Shown: piece by piece, positions 10,218 to 18,793 of the stretch
Position numbering within the stretch: the stretch's first letter is position 1
How the letters are laid out: each line of letters opens with the position of its first letter
Source: a candidate division SR1 bacterium
GTDB taxonomy: Bacteria > Patescibacteriota > Gracilibacteria > Absconditabacterales > Absconditicoccaceae
NCBI GenBank assembly: GCA_025997135.1
Contig: BNUE01000013.1
Location: 1 to 25,567 of the forward strand
Length of the DNA stretch: 25,567 nt
Reading direction: 5' to 3'
Notes under the pieces: model-generated
What the model was told of the DNA's origin: nothing
Databases searched by the model: none
Seen by the model: only the letters and a program-made list of their open reading frames with translations
Program-made: the position numbers and the translations under genes

Positions 10218-11453
10218 CTATTTTTTGTGAGGTACGGCAAAAATAATACTACAAATAACGGCCAAAGGCACTGCTAATAATACTCCAAAAAATCACATCA
10301 AAAGTCCTCAGAATAGCATCGAAACTAGCACCAGAAGCGGGCTTACTCAGAGTGTCTTGTTCATCACGAGTGGTACGAAAAATTTCTCTTCACACTGCTG
10401 AATTATGGTATACAGTATTATCACAGCGATCATTCAGGGCAATCAAAACAGTACTAAAGCGGAAATAGCCGCAGGTATCGCTCCGAGCCACGGTCCTAAA
10501 TAAGGCAATATTTCAAAGATACCAGCTAACAATGCAAGGGTGCCTTTTTGTGGTAGATCAAAACCAATCCAATCTAATATCCATAGTCAAATAAATGTCG
10601 CAATTCAAATAACGAAACAGAGTAAAATCTGAGCTTTGAGCCGATTTGCTACTCATCCATATACTTCTTCAATTTTTTTAGCACTGTTTGCTTTTTTACG
10701 AAATAGATATTTCAAGTTTTTTTTGACATCAAGATGAGAAATAGAAAAGAAAATAGACATTGTCAGTAAAATCAATATTTTTCCCATTCCAGCAAATAGT
10801 CGTCAAACAATATTCATCGCATATCAGCTGAGAAGTTTTAGGTAAGAACTGGATATATTCATAATATTCCCCAAGTTATTGCTTACGGCTGCGATAACAC
10901 TATTCGCATCAGTAGTCTCTATATAATTTAATAGTTCATTTGCTGCAAACTCTGGTAATCGAGAGATAGACTGCAGATAAGCTTCTAAACCTTCAGTCGC
11001 GATCGCTACCTGTATTTGCTGTCAATTTCCGATAATGATATTAAAAATTTCCGTTCCCCAGCTCATCAGAAATGGGAAGATTATTAGAAATCCCGAAAGT
11101 AAAAACAGAAATAAAATCAGATATGAAATTATGATACCAATGCTTCTATGACGTGTCAATCTCGAAAAAAATCAAATTATCCCCTCCATCGCTAGTGAAA
11201 TAATATAAGCGGCAAGTAATAAATATAGATAATCTAAGGTATTCCACATCAGATATCAGATAAAAACAAAAGTCAGTCAAACTCCCCAAAAAATCACCAT
11301 TTTATGAGAAAAAGACCTCTCTTCTTGTATTTCTTCGCTGATTTCCTTTTCTTTTTCTATCTCTACATGTTCAGTATGAGGAAAAGAGCGATTTCGCCAG
11401 TTAGAAATTCATTTTTTGAGTTGATCAGCTTTTTGTTTTATTTCTTTGATCAT
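10218..11453 (-). CDS. AI-2E transporter family permease (PerM/TqsA/YdiK-like)
   Basis: 411 residues. After a charged N-terminal tail of about 50 residues (Lys/Glu-rich) come about eight hydrophobic segments. The C-terminal segment LPYLGPWLGAIPAAISAL is the hallmark of the family once named UPF0118. A long amphipathic middle region (about 170-270) separates the first two or three helices from the rest, as in other members. Members have been linked to autoinducer-2 export, Na+/H+ antiport or envelope maintenance, so the substrate cannot be assigned. The start ATG lies inside the 3' end of rnpA with a 16-base overlap, which implies translational coupling. In most bacteria rnpA is followed by yidC; here the partner is this permease. 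Confidence 0.88.
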
Positions 11454-11818
11454 AAATTACTTTGTAACGAATTAAAAGCAGTTTGGAAGTCTAATATTCG
11501 TCATTGTCTGGTTATATCTCATAATCCTTCAAGCTTATTTTTATTCAAAACTATAAATATCTTCCAGTATCAGTTTCCAATCTGAGTTTTCGTAGCATCT
11601 GTATCACGTAAATAATTCATAACTAGCCTTTTGAGTTTATTTCTCTGAGTTGCACGTTTGGAATATTTGATACTAACGTGGAAAGAAATCTGATTTTTTT
11701 GTAAGTTTGGATACTGCCTGAGAAAGAAAAATCCAAATAATCAAGTACCAAAATACTGTCTTTTGCGAGTCAGGAAGCGGACATCTTTGGATCTGAGACG
11801 ATAACAGTGGGCTAACAT
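11438..11818 (-). CDS. rnpA: Ribonuclease P protein component
   Basis: 126 residues. RnpA assists the catalytic RNA in removing 5' leaders from pre-tRNAs. The N-terminus MLAHCYRLRSKDVRFLTRK matches the family's start, FHVSIKYSKRATQRN matches the central strand, and the signature TQRNKLKRLVMNYLRD is the RNR motif (R-N-x-x-K-R). In-frame TGA codons occur at GTG and NGYW and near the C-terminus. The usual upstream neighbour rpmH is absent: a 1140-aa gene ends 39 bases upstream. It is the second member of a three-gene minus-strand unit and overlaps the next gene by 16 bases. Confidence 0.9.
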
Positions 11819-11857
11819 ACCTATTTTCTAGTTAAATTATGGAGTTTTTCAAGTAGA

Positions 11858-14800
11858 TTATATCAATTTATCGATATGTGCTTTAGTTTTTGCATAAAAC
11901 TTTTTATAATCTAAATTACCTGCTGAGTCTGTAATGTCTTTCATGCGGAAAGTCAATCATTTGGCTTCATTAGGTGTGTTTTTCATATTAAAATCAAAGG
12001 TAATATAATTACTATCTGCAGAAGCATTTAAGTTAGAAATAGACTTAAATGATACTTTTCTGGCGTTAAATTTATTGAAAAAGGCTTGATAAAACTGATT
12101 TAATTGATCGAAATCTTTTCAATATAAGGTTTTAGCAGTTAATTGCTGCGTTTTTAGTATATTGATGGCTGTCTGATAGTTTGCAAGCATCTCTTTCTTT
12201 TCGGTATTGTTTTTTTGCTCGATTTTAAGTGTTTCATTTAAATCTTTTTTTACGTATGCTCGATATGCTTGCTTCCTCTCTGGTATTCGAGTAAAATTCT
12301 GTAAATCCATAAATTGCCTTATGTTATATAATTTTTTTACGGAATATCAGTTTTTGTCCAGTCATATAGTGATATATGGATTATTACCTGAATTTATGAA
12401 ATATCAGTCTTTTGAAGTAAAGGCTTTCTGGCTATTTTCTATCATTAGGTCATATATTTTCTGAGGAAGAGGTTTGTCGTCTACATTTTCATCGATAAAA
12501 GGAACTTTTTCTGGCGATTCAGCTTTCTTTTTCTCATTTTTGTTATTTGGCTTTTCTGTGATAGATGGAGTAGTCTCTCAAGAATTTGACTCAGTTGCAT
12601 TTCATCTCTGATATGTATAATAAGCCATATTATCTAGTTTTCCACCTTCACGCTGAAGCATTGACAGGATTACTTGCTTTTTTTCTTCATCGCTGAGAGT
12701 ATACCACTCTTTATTGGTCATCGCAGTGTGTGTTCGTCTAGCTTTGCCATCCTTGGTATAAAAGATGTCTATCCCGCTGGAAGCGGCTGTATTGAACGCT
12801 TTCATCGTCATCTGTACAGGTTCTCATAAGAGTCTAGCTGTGAAAAGGTTTGGATTATCTGGAAAAACGTCTCACTGTACATAGTCCTCTCATCGCACTA
12901 GACCTAATGTTTTAGCGACATCAGTCGTCATAGCGGTTGGATTGTTGTTGCGTTCTGTTCTCATTTTGACAGTTCATGATTCAGTATGTTTTTTTACAGT
13001 ATTTTGCTGTTCTGGAGATGTATTTGCTGTTGATTTATTATTTTGCAATCTTTTCCCCTCAGATTTATCTTTGGCAACTCCCTGATGATATTTTTTATGT
13101 TTCCAGAGATAATTTAGATACTCGGCATATTCATTACCTTTTTCGCTGATTTCTGGTGATATTTCTGCCATTTTTCATCGTCGTCAGTTGGAGAGCATCT
13201 GAGTATCTGTCCCTTTTTCTATATACTCTTTATCATCGAAATAAATACCAGAGCCTCAAATAGGAGCTCGAGTCTGAAGCATCAGAGCTGATATAGCAGT
13301 CCTATGAGAAAAAGGCTTCTCGGATTGTGGGGTTGAATCTTTTACAATATTCATAATACCATTAGTTGCGTATGCGGTCGCAAAGAGTCCTTTATAATCT
13401 CATTTACTAAAAGGTATCTGTATCCCATTTTGTGTGAAGTTAGGCAGAGCACAGTCTTTGAGATTTAATTCTACACCTGAAGAACTACCATCTTGTCTAG
13501 TATGACTTGTCATATATATTTTACCATCAATTTCATTAAAATGACATTTTGGCTTATTATCGCCTGGCATTTTATCATAAAATTCTATAAATCAGCTTTT
13601 TATTTTTTGTTGCTTTTCTGGAGACAGGGCTTTATATGCTGACAAATTTTCTAAACTGCCAAACATCATAATTTTTTCAGTTTTACGTTCATCTGAGTAA
13701 TTCGCATCTAGATTTTCGACGAACATTCACTTTCTGTCCATCTCTTCCAATACACTTTCTCAGAAATCATCTCTAATAAGTCGATAATTTAGACCTGCGA
13801 GTTTTTTATCATCTACTTTTTTACCTTTTTTCTGACAGGATGTATTCACTATTTTTTTATTAGCTCCAATTCTCTGTACAATTTCATCTCCTGTCAGCTG
13901 TTTTTGTTTATCTGTTAATTTATCAGGATTTAAGCCGAATTTGGCAAAATAGTTTGTAAAAATCTGATCCATCTGCTTGGGAGTCGCATTCTGTGGAAAT
14001 CGAGTATCGAATGTCTCGACTGGTAAATATCCATTTTTGAGCAATAATTGGCGATTTGATTCATGCCATGCTGCATATTGTGTTGGATTTCACTTTCGGT
14101 CTGTTTTAAACTTCAAAAATTGACCAACAGTGTAAGCTCACATTATACTACTAGCTCCAGCAGTTTCTTTGGATCGTGAGGTCTGCTCTGGAGAATCTCA
14201 TTGAAATTTTTCTAGTTTCTGTAAGACCTCATCCAAACTAATTTTTCCACTAAAAACTTTAGAAACTAATGATGGTAAGCTCTCTCACATAAGAAAGTTG
14301 CTACCAAAACTGAGTACGCCCAGTCATAATAATGCTTTTTTTAGACTAAATTTACCATCTTTATCTTTGGATAGCTTATAAAAACCATAAATCAAACCTC
14401 AGAAAACTCATAAGGTGCCTAGAGCTGTCCAGTTGTTTTTCTGTTTCTGTGTCATATTTGGAGAGAGATCTAGACCTTTGTTTATAAGTCCAGGTACTCA
14501 TCATCTTTTATAAGCCTTTTCTCGATCTTCTTCTACTCTTTTTTGTTCAGCGGGAGTTGCTTTTCTGGTTGTTCAGCTTTTGTCATAATATACATCTCCT
14601 ATAATATATCATCATTCAACCTCTGTCCTAGCTTTTGTGGCTCATGGTATCTGCTCAGTATAAGGTTCCACTGTGCCGTTTCTAAAGCCTCTGATCGAAG
14701 TATCCAAGCTTCTATAATTTACTTCTGTAGTTAAATATGCGTTTTTTTCTATATCTGTCAAAACTGTGGTAGGATCTACTTTTTCGTGCTTGTGAATTAC

Positions 14801-15280
14801 TCTATCACAATATTTAATTTGATCGTTAATTCATTTGATCAGCTTTTTTTTCTGTTCATTCATCTGTTTTTGTCTAACTTCATCTAGTTTTGCTGCTGAG
14901 AACCATCAGAATAGGTCAAAATCGTCAATTTCCTTTTTTTGCTGCTCAAACTTTGTCTTCATATCTTGCATTACCTGAATATATTCAGCAATATTTTTTA
15001 CTTCTTTTCCTCACTGGGTTTTTAGGTATTCAACTTGTAGAGCAGGGGTTTGCTCAGGTTTGGTGGTTTTTAGTTTAGTTTTGGTTTCAGCTATTGTTTC
15101 GGCTTCTTCTTTGGTCTTATTTATCTGAGTTCAAGTAATGGCTTGTACTTCCAGTTCTTTTACCTCTTTTTGTGTATCGTTTACTGTGTTTTCAGCTTCA
15201 GGAGAATCTGGAAGTTTAGCGCCTTCCTGAGTAAATTCCTTATTTGTCTGATTTTTCAGTTTTTCTTTTTCGTCAGCCAT
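11858..15280 (-). CDS. Giant protein (1140 aa) with central membrane hairpin, unknown function
   Basis: I followed this frame codon by codon and found no TAA or TAG, only TGA (Gly). The N-terminal 275 residues are highly charged with coiled-coil character (MADEKEKLKNQTNKEF; KTKFEQQKKEIDDFDLFGWF). Two hydrophobic segments lie at about residues 284-301 and 314-331 (WTALGTLWVFGGLIYGFY, ALLWLGVLSFGSNFLMG). The remaining 800 residues are soluble, with a Lys/Asn/Ser-rich linker near 705-735 and a second near 895-915. There is no N-terminal signal peptide. No domain was recognised. It follows the VirB2-like gene on the same strand after 126 bases with its own -10 element, and precedes rnpA. Placement beside a pilin-like gene hints at an envelope or secretion role, but this is only inference. 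Confidence 0.75.
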
Positions 15281-15311
15281 TATAATATATATAATGATAA
15301 AATATAATCTA

Positions 15312-15317
15312 ATTATA
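15312..15317 (-). promoter_or_regulatory. -10 element of the 1140-aa gene
   Basis: TATAAT on the minus strand lies about 32 bases before the ATG at 15280. A good -35 at the right distance is not obvious. Confidence 0.4.
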
Positions 15318-15369
15318 GCCAAAATTTTGCATCAAAACAAAAAAAAAAGTCAAGCTAGTGATATTCCTC

Positions 15370-15397
15370 TTGACTTTTTGAAAAAAATGAGTATAAT
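15370..15397 (+). promoter_or_regulatory. Conserved A-tract promoter, copy 2 (antisense direction)
   Basis: TTGACT (15370-15375), a 16-nt spacer with an A-run and TGAG, then TATAAT (15392-15397) followed by AAAGAATA. It is almost the same as copy 1 at 7386-7413. It points into the 3' end of the minus-strand VirB2-like gene, whose stop is at 15407-15409. There is no plus-strand gene downstream. Confidence 0.65.
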
Positions 15398-15403
15398 AAA
15401 GAA

Positions 15404-15490
15404 TAATTAATTGATCAGCAATACATTTGAAATCAGATATCCAGTACCGATAATGACTACTCAGATCAATACGTAAAGTATTGTTTTTTT
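15404..15490 (+). ncRNA. Candidate antisense RNA to the 3' end of the VirB2-like gene
   Basis: A start just after promoter copy 2 and an end in the T-run at 15484-15490 predict a transcript of about 85 nt. It is complementary to the last 27 codons of the minus-strand gene. A 7-bp inverted repeat (ATTGATC at 15410-15416, GATCAAT at 15464-15470) could close the whole RNA. The 5' CAATAC (15419-15424) duplicates the left arm of the terminator (15467-15472), so two alternative pairings with GTATTG are possible. The coding strand is also constrained here, so the terminator could be partly fortuitous. Confidence 0.5.
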
Positions 15491-16372
15491 GATTTTTTTG
15501 AACATTTCTGGATCTCCAGGTTTAGTAAGCATCTGAAAAGTCTGAAAGACAATCAAGGCAAGAACTATGAATGTCGTAAGACTCATTACTCGATTGATAA
15601 TTCTATATAAGATTGGAATCGAACTCGTCTCAAAGATTGGCGTTCAGACATCACTCAGTGTCTGTGCATTGTTATTTAATACATTATCCTGCATACCATA
15701 AACTGCTTCTACCACTTCTTTGGCTGCTAATATTAACAAAATACCAATGACTGTCCGCATAATCATTCATGTTGCTTTTTTTCTGACTCCATCATCTTGT
15801 GAGGTTAAAAACTGGAAAACACGAGTTATCAATAGGAAAAATAATATTCCAACTACCAGATAAGATATTAAATTCATAAAATTCAGAATTATATTTTCAT
15901 ACAACTTATCTACCAAGAGAATTCAGTTGATACCTCATCACTGTGCCATACTAGCTCATATCACATCATTTACCAGAGCATTGGATAAAAAGCCTGCACT
16001 TACCATTATCAGGATTCATACTACTCAGAATATTACCAGTTGTAAACCTTCTTTTGTCTTGCCAGTATCACTGGAACTCATCATCTTGTACGCTCCGAAA
16101 AATGCGACAACCAAACCTAGAGAGATTATTATCGGTGCTAAAATTTTCATAATACTATTCACATACGTCCAAATAGCTCACTTGTCCAGTTGTTGAACAA
16201 TATCTGCATTCACATGATCAGAAATTGCGTCTGTACTCTGTCATAGCTCTGTATCAAATCTTCATTCACTAGCTAAAACGGCAGGACTTAAAAAAGAAAA
16301 TAAAAAGCTGAATATAAATCATAGACTAATTATAAACTTAATTTTCAATATTTTTTTGACAAATGTTTGCAT
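15407..16372 (-). CDS. Exported membrane protein with three VirB2/TrbC-like hairpins
   Basis: About 321 residues. An N-terminal signal peptide (residues 1-34, ending AVLAS-E) is followed by six further hydrophobic segments. They form three similar units: helix, a short polar loop of the type SSSDTGKTKEG, SQDDGVRKKAT or KPGDPEMFKKIKK, then a second helix of the type LVIFGVVGIIMVSAG or TILYVLIGVVIIGTGYLI. This helix-GD-basic-helix layout is that of VirB2/TrbC pilin-like proteins, which usually carry only one unit. A pilus, secretion or channel role is therefore possible but unproven. No other VirB/Tra gene is visible nearby. It has its own promoter and may be a target of the plus-strand antisense RNA. 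Confidence 0.7.
15467..15490 (+). terminator. Intrinsic terminator inside the VirB2-like gene, antisense strand
   Basis: A perfect 6-bp stem CAATAC (15467-15472) / GTATTG (15478-15483) with a 5-nt loop GTAAA is followed at once by seven T (15484-15490). It reads as a terminator only on the plus strand. Confidence 0.55.
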
Positions 16373-16406
16373 TATGAAACACTAAAGAAGATAAATAATC
16401 CTCTTA

Positions 16407-16435
16407 AGTATATCGAAAATTAGAGTGAAATGCAA
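16407..16435 (-). promoter_or_regulatory. Predicted promoter of the VirB2-like gene
   Basis: On the minus strand, TTGCAT (16430-16435), a 17-nt spacer and TATACT (16407-16412) lie 34 bases before the ATG at 16372, between smpB and this gene. Confidence 0.5.
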
Positions 16436-16448
16436 ATTTTGAGACGTA

Positions 16449-16907
16449 TTATTGTAGCTGACCTCTGCGGATAGATTGTCTCATCTCTTTTTCGATGGTT
16501 CTCTCTTTTATTATCTGTTTTTTTTCTATCTTTCTTTTTAGCTTTCAGACTCATATTTTGATCTTCAAAAAACCACCTCTGGCGATGAAAATTTCTAGTG
16601 CTAGAGCGGTTATACCTGGTTTATCGAGTCGAGATGCGAGTTTAGCCAGTTCACGTTTGGTGATGAGCAGCTTTCTTTTTCTTTTTGGCTGGTATCATGG
16701 GACGAGAATTGGTGAAGTCTTGGTATATAATGGAATATCTAGCCCGACAACCCATAATTCTCCTCATTGCAAAACTACAATCGCATCGCTGAGATTGATA
16801 TGTCCAGATTTGATAGATTTCACCTCATGTCCTGCTAAAACAATGCCGACAGTCCACTCAGCCACTATCTCATAGTCGAAAAATGCTCTCTTATTTTTAC
16901 TTATCAT
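16449..16907 (-). CDS. smpB: SsrA-binding protein SmpB
   Basis: 152 residues, full family length. SmpB binds tmRNA and brings it to stalled ribosomes. The N-terminus reads NKRAFFDYEIVAEWTVGIVL, followed by AGHEVKSIKSGHINLSDAIVVL, GELWVVGLDIPLY and RKLLITKRELAKLASRL, all standard SmpB segments. The C-terminal tail is a basic helix; the family's conserved DKR is replaced by EKK, a conservative change. TGA codons encode Gly at four or so places. The ATG was chosen because it gives the canonical N-terminus. The start lies 83 bases from the divergent 187-aa gene. tmRNA itself is not in the window. In these organisms ribosome rescue must operate with UGA as a sense codon. Confidence 0.93.
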
Positions 16908-16931
16908 ACTGTAATTTATAATAATTTTCTC

Positions 16932-16959
16932 TTGCATTACCAGTAATTTTATCTATCAT
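16932..16959 (+). promoter_or_regulatory. Predicted promoter of the 187-aa gene
   Basis: TTGCAT (16932-16937), a 16-nt spacer and TATCAT (16954-16959) lie about 30 bases before the ATG at 16991, in the smpB divergent gap. Confidence 0.35.
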
Positions 16960-16990
16960 TAGCCTGACTTTATTTTTATAACAAAATAAA

Positions 16991-17554
16991 ATGCTGTTTG
17001 ATTTCTTGGCATTTATAGACGAACTCAGAGAAAATGAAGACAAAAAAGAGATCGTAGAAAAATATGAATCTCTCATCTGACCTATCCAGTGAAATATCAT
17101 TGACCAAGTATGGTATCGTGAATATTTGTCTAGATTTCCTAGTCATGAATATCTCACTCCCGAAGAATTTAGTGATGATTTCGATCGAGATATACTCCAA
17201 AAGCTGATTATAGCTTCTTTTTCCAATAGTTATACTCTGAGCAATAATGAAAAGAAAAGATGATTTGAACTATCTATTTGAGTCGAATCTGAGGAACAAA
17301 CTATCGTCAAGACACTATCAGAACTATGGGCTTTTCAGATTTCTAGACTTTTTGAAATTTATATAGAAGAACAGATGAATCATCAGATATGGATTACAGA
17401 ATGAGGCGACGACAAAGAAACAGTTTTGGCTGAGAGAGAGATGAAGATTAAGAGACGAAAATCAGTGTTAGACTCACTAAATATCACTCAGGAAGCACAA
17501 AAAGCACAAGTAGAGCAGGAAGCAAAATTGGACGATCTCATGGGACAGTTATAG
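16991..17554 (+). CDS. Acidic soluble protein, unknown function
   Basis: 187 residues ending in TAG. There is no signal peptide or membrane segment. It is acidic and probably mostly helical, with a C-terminal Glu/Gln/Lys-rich coiled-coil-like tail from about residue 145 (AEREMKIKRRKSVLDSLNI). Four to five in-frame TGA codons are read as Gly (LIGPIQGN, KRGFELSIGVE, TEGGDD). No family was recognised. It is divergent from smpB and convergent with the FtsA-like gene, with 7 bases between the two stop codons. Confidence 0.65.
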
Positions 17555-17561
17555 TTTTTTA

Positions 17562-18554
17562 TTATTCTAACCCTCTTTTTTCTGGAGGAAAAGAATTTAG
17601 ATAAATTATCGCATCTATATCTTCGATTTCCCGCTGTTTACTGAAAGTATCCAAATCTGGTGATATATGGAGAGGAACGATATAAGATATAAAGTTTTTG
17701 CGGTATGTTTGATTGAAAATATCTATAAAATGGACGTTTTTCATAATCGGAGAGATGAGAAATACAGTCGTTCCCAGTATTTTCAGATCTGATAACCATT
17801 TACATAGCATATTGACGTAAAATTCCAAGGTCTGTATTACCAAATTTTTAGCTAAAACGTTTTTTTCGATTTCTTCCATATTTTTGTATCGATATTTAGA
17901 GATTCAGGCGTCCTTGTACATCTGCATCAAGGCATTTATTCCAAAGTTTATAGATTCTATAATCTGATATTGACCGTCATTTATTTGCAGGACCTGAGCC
18001 ATAGAATCTTCGATATCCAATATGAGAAAATCGCGTAAATTTATATGTTTTTTGAGGTATTCGACTGTATAAAAATGTTTCGGAATCAGCTTTATTTTTT
18101 TCTGATTTCTAATATCGCCATAAACATCGTTAAAAGCTAAAATAGTAGCTCTATTGGCGTATATCAGAGTCAGAGTACAGTGAATTTCTCATTTTTTGCC
18201 GATAAGAAATTTCTGAGGGTTCCCATCTATGAATATATCATCAAATACTGAAAAAAGAAATACTTCCTTGGTTTGTTGGTTAGCTTCAAAAGTTTTTTGC
18301 AAGATAAGGGTCTGTATATCTTTTAGGGTAATAGGTATATCAACTTGCTTCTTGATCTCAAAATGGAAAAAATGAAAACGCTGATCATCGAGGAGAAAAA
18401 CGTGCTGATATTTGGGATATTGTAAAGTTTGCTGGATGATGGATTCTAGAGATTCATAGAGAAAATACGACTGCAGTCAGAAGTCTTTTTGTTCTTTAAT
18501 TCAGCGAAACTTAGAGTATTTCGCGTCGTATTGTTCTTGCCAGAGATAAAACAT
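17562..18554 (-). CDS. Divergent FtsA/PilM-like actin-fold protein (tentative)
   Basis: 330 residues from the first in-frame ATG. The order of segments resembles FtsA: an SHS2-like part (TKEVFLFSVFDDIFIDGNPQKFLIGKKGE, broken up here: residues about 110-140), a strand-helix region, then LRDFLILDIEDSMAQVLQI and IIESINFGINALMQ. The last pair matches the phosphate-2 loop and the following IP.GG segment of FtsA/PilM. The glycines of the usual DiGgssT loop are replaced (DIEDSMA), so nucleotide binding is doubtful. The C-terminus lacks an obvious FtsA amphipathic membrane helix. It is divergent from a class B PBP, which fits a division or wall role. The start is uncertain: a better ribosome site (AGGAG, 5-nt spacing) precedes an ATG at 18595 that is out of frame. 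Confidence 0.5.
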
Positions 18555-18615
18555 ATTCTCCAGCTTATAAAAATCATTTCTATTTTCAAGATCATTAGTT
18601 CTCCTGTTTAATTAT

Positions 18616-18643
18616 ATTTTAGAAGTGAAACCAGCCTAGGCAA
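18616..18643 (-). promoter_or_regulatory. Predicted promoter of the FtsA-like gene
   Basis: On the minus strand, TTGCCT (18638-18643), a 16-nt spacer and TAAAAT (18616-18621). The -35 lies within an inverted repeat (CAGCC/GGCTG, 18632-18652), so a repressor could block it. Confidence 0.35.
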
Positions 18644-18691
18644 GCTCGGCTGAATAATCAGGACATTGCCCTGTTCCCCATTTTGTGGGAG
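18632..18691. repeat. GC-rich cluster of three inverted repeats between divergent genes
   Basis: Three short dyads occur in about 60 bases: CAGCC/GGCTG (18632-18652), CAGG/CCTG (about 18658-18672) and CCCCA/TGGG (about 18676-18690). The stretch is much richer in G+C than the surrounding DNA. It lies between the predicted minus-strand and plus-strand promoters, upstream of both start sites, so it is more likely a protein-binding region than a leader RNA. An independent structured RNA is the alternative. Confidence 0.4.
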
Positions 18692-18719
18692 AAAATAAAT
18701 TGTTAATTATTGTATATAG

Positions 18720-18725
18720 TATAAT
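18720..18725 (+). promoter_or_regulatory. -10 element of the PBP gene
   Basis: TATAAT at 18720-18725 within TGTATATAGTATAAT. The best upstream match, TTGTTA at 18700-18705, leaves only a 14-nt spacer, so the -35 is uncertain. Confidence 0.35.
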
Positions 18726-18753
18726 CATCAACCTTAAAATAAACTTAAATATT

Positions 18754-18783
18754 ATGTCTGGAAATTATCTTTCAAATCATTAA
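18754..18783 (+). CDS. Possible 9-residue upstream ORF before the PBP gene
   Basis: ATG to TAA reads MSGNYLSNH. It begins about 28 bases after the -10 element and ends 10 bases before the PBP start. It could be a leader peptide that couples or limits PBP translation, but an ORF this short can arise by chance. It contains no run of identical codons that would suggest amino-acid attenuation. Confidence 0.2.
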   Translation: MSGNYLSNH

Positions 18784-18793
18784 ATTAACTCCT

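Noticed and set aside
14543-15078. Plus-strand frames of about 60 codons
   Set aside because: They are antisense to the 1140-aa gene, whose frame is open over 3.4 kb with TGA as Gly.
15927-16875. Plus-strand frames of 89 and 126 codons
   Set aside because: Shadows of the VirB2-like gene and smpB, whose minus-strand translations show clear family motifs.
16897-17200. Minus-strand open frames across the smpB upstream region and the 187-aa gene
   Set aside because: They run antisense to a supported gene with better codon pattern and have no homologous motif; the short MIDKIT... stretch before smpB does not match any SmpB extension.
18625-18695. Known riboswitch, SRP RNA or tmRNA fragment in the GC-rich intergenic stretch
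   Set aside because: CAGGGCAA and AGCC motifs recall parts of known RNAs, but no complete consensus fits on either strand.
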